A stretch of 64,000 nt of DNA, taken from Acidobacteria bacterium RIFCSPLOWO2_12_FULL_66_21 (GTDB lineage: Bacteria > Acidobacteriota > Vicinamibacteria > Vicinamibacterales > 2-12-FULL-66-21). Below the pieces are notes generated by a model. That model saw only the letters and a program-made list of their open reading frames with translations, searched no databases and was not told the DNA's origin. The stretch spans positions 1 through 64,000 of the forward strand of contig MELC01000090.1 in assembly GCA_001767455.1 (NCBI GenBank), in the 5' to 3' direction. Shown in pieces: positions 40,531 through 47,912 of the stretch. The translations under genes were made by a program, and so were the position numbers. The number at the start of each line of letters is the position of its first letter. Position 1 is the stretch's first letter.

Positions 40531-41190
40531 TTACCTGTGGCACGTCGAACAACTGGTCAACTGCTCGACGCTCGCGATCTTGTATTGCTTCACGAGCCGT
40601 GCGCCCATGTCCGGATCGTCGGAAGGCGGCCGCCAGCTCATATTGAAGACCTGCTCGCGCGGCCGGATGTAGCGCGCCGGATTGCGGTGGCAATCAAGGC
40701 ACCACGACATCTGCAAGGTTGCGTGCTGGTACATCAGCGGCATCTTGTCGACCGGCCCGTGGCAGGTCGCGCACCCCATGCCCTTCTTCACGTGGATGCT
40801 GTGGTTGAAATACACGAAATCCGGCAGATCGTGGACCCGCGTCCAGTGCAGCGGCGTGTCGTCCCGAAGGCTCGCGCGCACCGGTTCCAGAATCGGCGCC
40901 GTGTTCCAGATTTGCGAGTGGCAGTTCATGCACGTCTTCGTCGGCGGGATGTTCGCGAACGCCGACTCTTCGACGGACGTGTGGCAGTAGCGGCAGTCGA
41001 TCCCCATGCCGCCGACGTGATGCAGGTGACTGAACTGGATCGGCTGCTCGACGAACTCGTCCTGCTTCGTGTTGTAGCCGGACACGTTCAGCAGCGCCAC
41101 CGCCCCTCCGATGGAGACGGCCACGACCGCAACGGCGATCATGCTGAGCCGGGCGTAGATGTTGGCGTGACGATGGAAAATCTGACTCAT
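40531..41190 (-). CDS. actA: Alternative complex III subunit ActA (pentaheme cytochrome c)
   Basis: A 219-residue membrane-anchored cytochrome with one N-terminal helix (about residues 13-35) and five CxxCH sites: CRYCH, CMNCH, CATCH, CLDCH and CSTCH. Extra His residues in SHLHHVGGMGIDC and FNHSIHVKKGMGC fit bis-His ligation. It is the first gene of the operon actABCDEF-orf-SCO1-coxBACD, all on the minus strand. ATG 41190 is chosen because the open frame further upstream (to 41301) is leader sequence with hairpins and has no signal peptide. Confidence 0.95.
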   Translation of the reverse strand: MSQIFHRHANIYARLSMIAVAVVAVSIGGAVALLNVSGYNTKQDEFVEQPIQFSHLHHVGGMGIDCRYCHTSVEESAFANIPPTKTCMNCHSQIWNTAPILEPVRASLRDDTPLHWTRVHDLPDFVYFNHSIHVKKGMGCATCHGPVDKMPLMYQHATLQMSWCLDCHRNPARYIRPREQVFNMSWRPPSDDPDMGARLVKQYKIASVEQLTSCSTCHR

Positions 41191-41280
41191 CGTGGCGTCG
41201 TCTGCTGAGCGGCCTTCCCACGACCATTCGAGGTGGGAGTAAATGCAAAAGGGCGTCAGCGCCGTGCGGTTCGCGTGATG

Positions 41281-41339
41281 GCAGCCGTGATGGCTGCTCA
41301 ACCCGTTTCCCTGCGGGTCGCGCAGGGCCTTCGCCCTGC
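41281..41339 (-). promoter_or_regulatory. Structured 5' leader of the ACIII-cox operon
   Basis: Three hairpins stand in a row between the promoter and actA: GCAGGGC/GCCCTGC with a CTTC loop (41322-41339), ACCCG/CGGGT (41301-41318) and GCAGCC/GGCTGC (41281-41297). With a start near 41376 the untranslated leader would be about 185 bases, long for a housekeeping operon. No known riboswitch class was recognised. Confidence 0.4.
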
Positions 41340-41382
41340 ACTCAGCTTGCCGGCGTGTCGCGCTCGAGGGTACCGAACCCCA

Positions 41383-41411
41383 ATGATGTGAAAGATTTCA
41401 CAATGTGTCAA
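41383..41411 (-). promoter_or_regulatory. Sigma-70-type promoter of the ACIII-cox operon
   Basis: On the minus strand TTGACA (41411-41406), a 17-base spacer and CATCAT (41388-41383) form a good -35/-10 pair, the -35 being perfect. It overlaps the stop codon of the upstream amidohydrolase gene and points at actA 190 bases away. Confidence 0.6.
41387..41402. promoter_or_regulatory. Perfect CRP/FNR-family type site in the operon promoter
   Basis: TGTGAAAGATTTCACA is a perfect palindrome that equals the TGTGA-N6-TCACA consensus of CRP-family regulators. It covers most of the spacer and touches the -10 box, a place where a bound protein would normally repress, or replace the -10 element contacts. 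Confidence 0.6.
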
Positions 41412-42394
41412 CTTCCCAGCTTGAGCAGCCGCGCCGCGTTGCCCCCGAGGATGTTGCGCCGGACGTCCTCCTCCACATCCAGCTTGTTGATCGTGTCGAG
41501 CATCAGCGGGATGCTGCCGATCTGGTGAGGATAGTCGCTTCCGGCGAGGATGTGATCCGCGCCGGCAAAGGCGATAGCCAGGCGGACTGCCTGGGGATTG
41601 AAGTTGACCGTATCGAAATAGAACGTTTTCAGGTATTCGCTGGGCGGCCGGTTGATGTTCCGGCGGCAGTCCGCGAACGCGGTATACCCGCGATCCAGCC
41701 GCTCCGCCAGGTACGGGATGGCTCCCCCCATGTGCGTCAGCACCCACCGGATCTTCGGGTGTCGCTCCACGATCCCGCTGAACACGAGCTTGGATGCGGC
41801 GAGCGTCGTGTCCATCAGGAACCCCACGAGCGGCATGAGGTGATAGTCCAGCATCGCCTCGACGCCGGCCGGGTCGGTTGGGTGGATGGAGATGACGGCC
41901 CCGAGCTCGTCAGCCTTCTGCCACAGCGGCGCGAAACGCTCGTCGGAGAGCGCCACGTGATTCACGTTGCTGAACACCATCGCGCCGGGCAGCCCGAGCG
42001 CGTTCATCGCCCGCTCCAGTTCCACGACCGACGCCGCCGGGTCGTTCAGCGGCAGCGTCGCCAGCGCCGTGAAGTGCGCCCGCCGCTGTTTCGCGATGCG
42101 CGCGAACGAATCGTTGACCTCCCGTGCGAGCCGCACCGCGACCTCGGGCGGCTCGACGTGCACTCCGGGGGTCGTGAAGGTCAACACCTGGGTCGAGACC
42201 CCGTGCTCCTCCAGGACGCGCTCCCGGTAATCGATGTCGCGATGCCCCGGCACGAGAACGTTGTAGTCGCCCGGGTAGTGGACGCACGGATTCCCCTCGT
42301 CGTCGTAGGTCACCTTGACGACCGACTGGGAGGTCCGCAGGGCTTCGACGTACTCCGGCGGGTAGTAGTGATTATGGAAGTCGACGATTCGCAT
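41408..42394 (-). CDS. Amidohydrolase 2 family hydrolase/decarboxylase (ACMSD-like)
   Basis: A 328-residue TIM-barrel protein with the metal-binding start VDFHNHYYPP (HxH), His in VISIHPTDPAG, His in WVLTHMGGAIPY and Asp in LAGSDYPHQIG. This matches amidohydrolase_2 (PF04909), which includes aminocarboxymuconate-semialdehyde decarboxylase and related aromatic-acid decarboxylases; the substrate is unknown. ATG 42394 is chosen because it opens directly on the metal motif. Its first 23 bases overlap the end of the permease gene, suggesting co-expression. Confidence 0.85.
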   Translation of the reverse strand: MRIVDFHNHYYPPEYVEALRTSQSVVKVTYDDEGNPCVHYPGDYNVLVPGHRDIDYRERVLEEHGVSTQVLTFTTPGVHVEPPEVAVRLAREVNDSFARIAKQRRAHFTALATLPLNDPAASVVELERAMNALGLPGAMVFSNVNHVALSDERFAPLWQKADELGAVISIHPTDPAGVEAMLDYHLMPLVGFLMDTTLAASKLVFSGIVERHPKIRWVLTHMGGAIPYLAERLDRGYTAFADCRRNINRPPSEYLKTFYFDTVNFNPQAVRLAIAFAGADHILAGSDYPHQIGSIPLMLDTINKLDVEEDVRRNILGGNAARLLKLGS

Positions 42395-43694
42395 GACCGA
42401 GATAGTAGATCGGAGCGCCCAAAGCCACCAGCCCGAGGCCTTCGGCGGCTTCCATCGGAGTGCTCGCGAACTGGTTGCCGACAATCACCAGCGATGCGAC
42501 GATGAAGATCGCGGGCACGACGGGATATCCCCACGCGCGATACGGCGGCTGGTAGTCCCGCCGCCGCCGCAGCACGAACAGGCTTGCGGCCATCAGCGCG
42601 AAGAACAGCCATTCGGTGTAAACGACGCGCGTGAAGATCTGGCGATACGCGCCGGTCGCGGCCAGCACGCTCGACCAGATGCCCTGCGCGATGATGGCGT
42701 GCGAAGGCGTGCGGCGGGTCGGATGCACGTATCCGAGCCACCGCGGGGCGAGGCCGTCGTGGGCCATCGAGTAATACACGCGCGGCCCGGTCAGCACGAT
42801 GCCTGTCAGCGCGCCGAACGACGACATCATGACGAGCGCCGCCATGAGGGCGGATCCGCCCCGTCCGAGCAGCGCGTCGGCGGCGTCGGCCGCGATGCGC
42901 GTCGAGGATCGGACCGCGTCGAGCGGCAGCACGCGCAGGTACACGAGGTTCAGCGCGACGTAGGCGGCCGTGACGATCGCGACGCCGGTCACCAGCGCGA
43001 CGGGGATCGTCCGGGCCGCCAGCTTCGTTTCTCCTGCCGTGTAGGTGACCATGTGCCAGCCGCCGTACGCGAACAGTCCCGCGACCAGGGCCAGGAGGAA
43101 TTCGCGGAACGAGGCGACGGGCTCCGCCGCGGCCACAGGCGCGACCGGCGCCTGACCCGTGGTGGCCACCGAGAACCCCGCGACGACGATGACGACGATC
43201 GCCACGAGCTTGGCGGACGTCAGCGCCGTCTGGACGGCGCTGCCGGCACGGACCCCCGCGTAGTTCAGCGCGGTGAGCAGCAGGATCACCATCACCGCGA
43301 TGGCACGGATCCCGGCGTCCCCGACCGGCACGAAGAAGGCGGCGTACCGCGCGAAGACGACCGCGATGGCGGCGATGATGCCGGAGTGCATGCTCCAGAA
43401 CATCGCCCAGCCCCAGAGGAAACCCGCGAGGGGCGAAAACGTGTCGCGCATGAACACGTAGAGCCCGCCGGTTTCCGGGAACACCGACGCCAGCTCAGCG
43501 CACACGAGCGCGCCGAACAGCGTGAGCACGCCGCAGACGGCCCACACCAGCATGATCTGGCCGGGCGTCTGGAGGTGCCGCGCAATCTCGGACGGCTGCA
43601 CGAAGATCGACGCGCCGATGATCGTGCCGGCCACCATCGCGGTGGCATTCAGGCGCGTCAGCGTGCGGGGCAGCTCCGGCAGTGACCAGCTCAC
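42372..43694 (-). CDS. APC-superfamily amino acid permease
   Basis: A 440-residue membrane protein with about twelve helices. Family marks are TAMVAGTIIGASIFVQPSEI at the first helix, CAELASVFPETGGLYVFM and the FAYGGWHMVTYTAGETK segment in helix 6. It resembles LAT/APC-type exchangers. The start is a GTG at 43694, overlapping the kinase stop as GTGA; the longer open frame is a kinase shadow. With the following amidohydrolase it may import and process an amino-acid-like compound (inference). Confidence 0.87.
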   Translation of the reverse strand: MSWSLPELPRTLTRLNATAMVAGTIIGASIFVQPSEIARHLQTPGQIMLVWAVCGVLTLFGALVCAELASVFPETGGLYVFMRDTFSPLAGFLWGWAMFWSMHSGIIAAIAVVFARYAAFFVPVGDAGIRAIAVMVILLLTALNYAGVRAGSAVQTALTSAKLVAIVVIVVAGFSVATTGQAPVAPVAAAEPVASFREFLLALVAGLFAYGGWHMVTYTAGETKLAARTIPVALVTGVAIVTAAYVALNLVYLRVLPLDAVRSSTRIAADAADALLGRGGSALMAALVMMSSFGALTGIVLTGPRVYYSMAHDGLAPRWLGYVHPTRRTPSHAIIAQGIWSSVLAATGAYRQIFTRVVYTEWLFFALMAASLFVLRRRRDYQPPYRAWGYPVVPAIFIVASLVIVGNQFASTPMEAAEGLGLVALGAPIYYLGHANRRLP

Positions 43695-46366
43695 TTCCGC
43701 ACGTCCATGACCCAGATGTCCGCGGGATCCTCGCGCCAGGGAAAATAGACGTAGCGGGCGTCGATGGCCGGCGGCTGACTCCCGATGGAGCCTCGCCGGC
43801 CCGTGAGCGTCGCCAGGCGCTTCGGGGCCTGCTCGCCCGGAGCGATCGACCAGATCTCGCTCACGTTGTGGTCGGTTCCGCCGTAGTAGATCCGTCCGTC
43901 GCCGTGCGACCAACGCAGGGCGAACAGCGCTCCCGCGACCACCGGCTCCGGTGCTCCCTCCGGGAACGGCGCGCGCCAGAGGCGCGGCAGGCCGCCGCGG
44001 TGAGATCCGAATGCGATCCACGCGCCGTCGCGCGACCACGAGGGCGCATAGTCGGGCGCGGCATCAGGGGCAATCGGCCGCTCTTCGCGTCCGTCAGCCG
44101 ACACGACCCAGATGTCGGAGCTGCCCGTGCGCTCGGATCGGAACGCAATCCACTTTCCGTCAGGCGACCAGTCGGGCGTCGCATCCAACCCCGGGCTCGT
44201 TGTCAGGCGCCGTGCCGGCCCGCCGCCGGCGGGCATGACGTAGATCTCCCGGTCACCGGAGCGGCTGGCATAGAACGCCAGCTCGCGTCCGTCCGGCGAC
44301 CAGCGCGGCGCCCACTCGGGGGCGGGGTCGGTCGTCAGCTGCGTCAGATCGCCCGTATCGATCGCGAGTGTCCACAGATCCTGGTTGCCGGCGCGATCGG
44401 AGCTGAAGGCGAGGGTCCGGCCGTCGGGCGACACGTCCACGAATTCGATAAAGGCATGCTCGAAGGTCACCTGCGTGGCATCCGCCCACGTTGCGGGACG
44501 CGCGCGCCCCACCGGCACGCGCCACACGTTCGACATCCAGCGCCCTTTCGCGAACATCAACCTGTCGCCCGCGGTTGAGAAGCTCGCGTGCAGCATCTCG
44601 AGTCCTGTCGTGACCTGTTCCGGTTCGCCGGCCGGTGTGCCGCTCTCGTCGATGCGCCGGCGCCAGAGATCCGCGGCGCCGATATGGTTCCACACGAAAT
44701 ACAGCTCGCGCCCGTCGACCGACCATCGCGGGCTGCGTGCGTTGGCGCGATCGTCGGTAACGGCGCGGCTCGTGCCGTCGGCGACGCGCGTCACCATGAT
44801 CTGCGTCGTCTCGGCGGGCTGCTGCCCCGCATCGACATAGGCGACGAGCCGCCCGTCGGGCGACCAGGCCAGGTCGAGGCGCGCCTCCTGGGTGCCGGGC
44901 AGCGGCAGCCGGCGCGTCTCGCGCGTCACCACGTTGAGGATGTCGAGCGAAGCCTGCAGCGCGCGGCCGACCGGGGTGTAGCTGGCGAACGCGAGCTGGT
45001 GGCCGTCGGCCGACCATGCCGCCGGACCGATGTTCGTGGTATTGGTTCCAGGCGTCGACACGATCTTCGTCGCGGATCCGCCGACGGCCGGCATCAGAAA
45101 ATATCCGCCTCCCTCGCGATCGGACCAGAACGCGATCTGGCTTCCGTCAGGCGACCAGCTCGGATACCGGTCTTCTCCGGGATGATCGGCCGTGCGGTTC
45201 ACGGCGCGGCCGCCGTCAACCTGAGCAATCCAGATGTCCCAGTTGCCGGACTGGTTCGACTCGAAGGCGACGGTGCGACCATCGGGCGACGACGCAGGAT
45301 AGTCCTCCAGACCCATGGCGGCGGTGACCTGACGCGGATTTGAATAGCGCGGCAGCGCCGGCGAACGATCCCACGCGAGGTAAATCGCGATGGCAGCCAG
45401 CATCAACACAATCGCGGCAGCAGTCGTGCCGACCGTCCGCGGGCGCATTCGAGCGAATGGACGATCGCGGGTGCTCCACGCGGCGGGGCGCGACCGGTCA
45501 TGCGCCAGCTCCTCCAGCTCGATGCGCGCGTCGGCGATCGCGTGCAGGCGGTGCCGCGGATCCTTCTGGAGGCAGCGCCGCAACAGTTGACCGACGCGCG
45601 GCGGCAGCGACGATGGCAGCGCGTCCCACGGCGGATCGCGCTCGAGGACCGCGGCGACGGTTTCCCACGTCGTGGCCCCCTGGAACGGACGGCGACCGGC
45701 GAGCATCTCGAACAGGACGCACCCGAACGCCCAGATATCCGTGCGCGCGTCCACACGACGGCCGCTCGCCTGCTCCGGACTCATGTACGCGACCGTGCCG
45801 AGGATCTCTGTCCCGGTCGCGTCGGCCGTGACGGTGGCCACCGCTTTCTCGTCGGCGATCACGTCGGCCATTATCAGCGCCTTGGCGATCCCGAAATCCA
45901 GCACCTTGACGACACCTTCGGGCGTCACCTTGACGTTGGCGGGCTTCAGGTCTCTGTGGACGACGCCTTTCTGGTGGGCGGCATCGAGTGCGTCGGCAAT
46001 CTGGCGCGCGATGGCGAACGCCTCGGTCGCGGGCAGCCGCGCGCGGTCGCGCGCGGCCTGCGCGAGGCGATCCTCGAGCGACTCGCCTTCGACCAGTTCG
46101 AGCACGAGGGCGAACACGCCGTCGGCTTCCTCGGTGCCGAAGATCTGACCGATGTGCGGGTGAGTGAGGGATGCGAGTACGCGCGCTTCGCGTTCGAAGC
46201 GCTGGAGCCGTTCGGGATCCGCCACGCGCGGCCCGCTCAGCACCTTGATCGCGACGTCACGGCCGAGCTTCGCGTCGCGTGCGCGATAGACCTCGCCCAT
46301 GCCGCCGGCGCCAAGCACGCCGATGATGTCATAGCGGCCAAACCGGCTGCCGAGGGTGAGGCCCAT
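43691..46366 (-). CDS. Ser/Thr protein kinase with C-terminal PD40/TolB-type propeller
   Basis: An 891-residue receptor kinase. The Hanks-type kinase domain (about residues 11-270) has LGAGGMGEVYRA, the Lys of VAIKVL, HRDLKPANVK, LDFGIAKA and YMSPEQASG. A membrane helix (about 316-338) leads to an extracytoplasmic propeller built of PD40 repeats (e.g. SPDGRTVAFESNQSGNWDIW, SPDGSQIAFWSDREGG, SPDGKWIAFRSERTG). The architecture is highly amplified in Acidobacteriota. It may sense envelope ligands and signal inward. It is the first of three overlapping genes with the permease and amidohydrolase. Confidence 0.92.
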   Translation of the reverse strand: MGLTLGSRFGRYDIIGVLGAGGMGEVYRARDAKLGRDVAIKVLSGPRVADPERLQRFEREARVLASLTHPHIGQIFGTEEADGVFALVLELVEGESLEDRLAQAARDRARLPATEAFAIARQIADALDAAHQKGVVHRDLKPANVKVTPEGVVKVLDFGIAKALIMADVIADEKAVATVTADATGTEILGTVAYMSPEQASGRRVDARTDIWAFGCVLFEMLAGRRPFQGATTWETVAAVLERDPPWDALPSSLPPRVGQLLRRCLQKDPRHRLHAIADARIELEELAHDRSRPAAWSTRDRPFARMRPRTVGTTAAAIVLMLAAIAIYLAWDRSPALPRYSNPRQVTAAMGLEDYPASSPDGRTVAFESNQSGNWDIWIAQVDGGRAVNRTADHPGEDRYPSWSPDGSQIAFWSDREGGGYFLMPAVGGSATKIVSTPGTNTTNIGPAAWSADGHQLAFASYTPVGRALQASLDILNVVTRETRRLPLPGTQEARLDLAWSPDGRLVAYVDAGQQPAETTQIMVTRVADGTSRAVTDDRANARSPRWSVDGRELYFVWNHIGAADLWRRRIDESGTPAGEPEQVTTGLEMLHASFSTAGDRLMFAKGRWMSNVWRVPVGRARPATWADATQVTFEHAFIEFVDVSPDGRTLAFSSDRAGNQDLWTLAIDTGDLTQLTTDPAPEWAPRWSPDGRELAFYASRSGDREIYVMPAGGGPARRLTTSPGLDATPDWSPDGKWIAFRSERTGSSDIWVVSADGREERPIAPDAAPDYAPSWSRDGAWIAFGSHRGGLPRLWRAPFPEGAPEPVVAGALFALRWSHGDGRIYYGGTDHNVSEIWSIAPGEQAPKRLATLTGRRGSIGSQPPAIDARYVYFPWREDPADIWVMDVRK

Positions 46367-46419
46367 AGGGGGTGGGGTTCCCGTGAGAGTGGATTATAGC
46401 GAAGCGGGAACCCGGAGAA

Positions 46420-46580
46420 GTATGCAGTATGCAGTAGGCAGTAGGCAGGGAGTCAGCATGCAGCCGGCAGCGGATAGCGGGCAGCGGGCAGCAGGCAGCG
46501 GATCACGCTGTCCCGCTGTACTGGACAGCTTGACTGCTCGACTCACTGCCCGCTGCGTGCTGCGAGCTGCCTGCTACTTC
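46420..46580. repeat. Palindromic word array (GCAGTAGGCAGTA / GGGCAGCGGGCAG words)
   Basis: The left side (46420-46500) runs through GTATGCA, GTAGGCA and GCGGGCA units; the right side (46543-46580) carries CTGCCCGCTGC and CTGCGAGCTGCCTGC complements. It fills the gap before the kinase start and contains the TAG stop (46574-46576, minus strand) of the upstream outer-membrane-like gene. Confidence 0.8.
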
Positions 46581-47845
46581 ATCATCCGTGTCATCGTCCC
46601 GTCCACCATCCTGCCCATCGGTGCCGGCGGACGGACGCGGATGAACACGTGGAAGGACGTGGGGTGATTGCCGTGCGTGGCTTTGAACGCCGTGGGAACA
46701 CCGTAGAAGGTGAGGTCGGCCCCCGCGTCGATGTCCCAGTCCGACCAGCGGCTCACGGTGCGCGCCGCGCCCAGGGTCAGCGCCTGGACAGTTGACGGAG
46801 GACTGGCAGGAATCTCGAGGCCGAGTCCGTGAACATCCAGGAGGTGCGGATCGGAACCGGGATGGACGCCGAAACGCAGCAGATCGGTCTCGACCTGCAG
46901 CGCCTCGAATCTGGCGAACGCCGTCATCGCCCCGAAGGTGTGCGTCACCTCGGAAAGGAACGCGTTGTAGTTGAAATCGACCTTGTCGTTGCGGCCGAAT
47001 GCGACCGTCAGAGCTGTCGCGTGCGGGCCCTGCTTGCGATTCCACGACACCGACGCGGTCGAGCGCACGACGTCGCCGGGCTCCAGTTCTTCGGGATGGG
47101 AGAGAAACCCGACCGACGCCTGCACGGCGACGGACGGCCGCGGGCGGTACCACCCGCGGATCGACCAGGAATCGAGTGCGCCGGGATCGATGAGGTCCCA
47201 GCGGTTTTCGTCCGGTTCCCGTCCGTGAAAGATCGAGGTCTGCACCGCAAACGGACCTCGATCGAGTCCGGCGGTCAGGACCTCCATCGCGATGTGCGTG
47301 GAATCGAGCGTGTGATGCGAGAGCGGCGCGGTCGGATTCATGGCGGCCGACGATCGGTGCATGAAGGCGACAGGTCCGAGCGCCGGTTCGCCGACTGGTG
47401 CGCCGGCCAGCGTCAGCTCGAAGTCGTTGACGAGCGGCACGCGCCACACGGCCGCCGCCTGCATCAGCACATCGTGCGGATGCTGCCGATCGATGAGCGG
47501 CCGATCGTGCAGTGCCTCGCCGACCTGGAAGAGCTCGCGATAGCCGTCCTTGCCGAGCGTCGCGGCATCGAGGCTGAGCATCAGGTTGAACGTCAGCGTG
47601 CCCTCTCCGATGGGTCGCCTCGCCATGCCCATCCACCAGTTCTGCGAGCCGAAATCACTTCCCCCACGCGGCCCTCCCTGGTGATTCGCCGTCAGGAACA
47701 GCGAGGCGTCCTGCATGAGGTGCCACGGGGACGACGCCGTGTCGTGCTGATGCTGCATCGTCATCGGCGGCTGTGCCGTCGACTGCGCGGACGACGCGTC
47801 GGGGATCGCGAGAAGAACGACGAGGGCGGCGCAATGGATCTTCAT
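46574..47845 (-). CDS. Outer-membrane-like protein of unknown function
   Basis: A 423-residue exported protein with a signal peptide (about residues 1-19, cut near SSAQS) and a His/Met-rich segment just after it (MTMQHQHDTA). The mature part is rich in alternating aromatic strands and Trp, e.g. SWSIRGWYRPRPSVAVQASV, and ends in FHVFIRVRPP, fitting a beta-barrel. A motif LIDRQHPHDVLMQ is distinctive, and I recall it from metal-efflux neighbourhoods, so a metal link is possible. ATG 47845 is chosen since the -10-like box at 47870 leaves a short leader; 47860 is an alternative. Confidence 0.6.
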   Translation of the reverse strand: MKIHCAALVVLLAIPDASSAQSTAQPPMTMQHQHDTASSPWHLMQDASLFLTANHQGGPRGGSDFGSQNWWMGMARRPIGEGTLTFNLMLSLDAATLGKDGYRELFQVGEALHDRPLIDRQHPHDVLMQAAAVWRVPLVNDFELTLAGAPVGEPALGPVAFMHRSSAAMNPTAPLSHHTLDSTHIAMEVLTAGLDRGPFAVQTSIFHGREPDENRWDLIDPGALDSWSIRGWYRPRPSVAVQASVGFLSHPEELEPGDVVRSTASVSWNRKQGPHATALTVAFGRNDKVDFNYNAFLSEVTHTFGAMTAFARFEALQVETDLLRFGVHPGSDPHLLDVHGLGLEIPASPPSTVQALTLGAARTVSRWSDWDIDAGADLTFYGVPTAFKATHGNHPTSFHVFIRVRPPAPMGRMVDGTMTRMMK

Positions 47846-47869
47846 GACACTTCTCTCCATGACACTTCC

Positions 47870-47875
47870 AATATA
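47870..47875 (-). promoter_or_regulatory. Possible -10 box of the outer-membrane-like gene
   Basis: TATATT on the minus strand matches the -10 consensus at five of six positions, 24 bases before ATG 47845. No clear -35 is seen. It lies in the 67-base space between two divergent genes. Confidence 0.3.
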
Positions 47876-47912
47876 CTGGCGTAATCGGGCCGGGGGTTCT
47901 TCTTTCATAGTC

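Noticed and set aside
41191-41301. N-terminal extension of ActA
   Set aside because: The extension is a translation of leader hairpins and lies ahead of the membrane helix expected at the N-terminus.
47844-47912. N-terminal extension of the kinase-TPR protein from ATG 47844
   Set aside because: It would overlap the start of the divergent gene and adds residues before the normal kinase N-terminus; the GTG at 47913 fits better.
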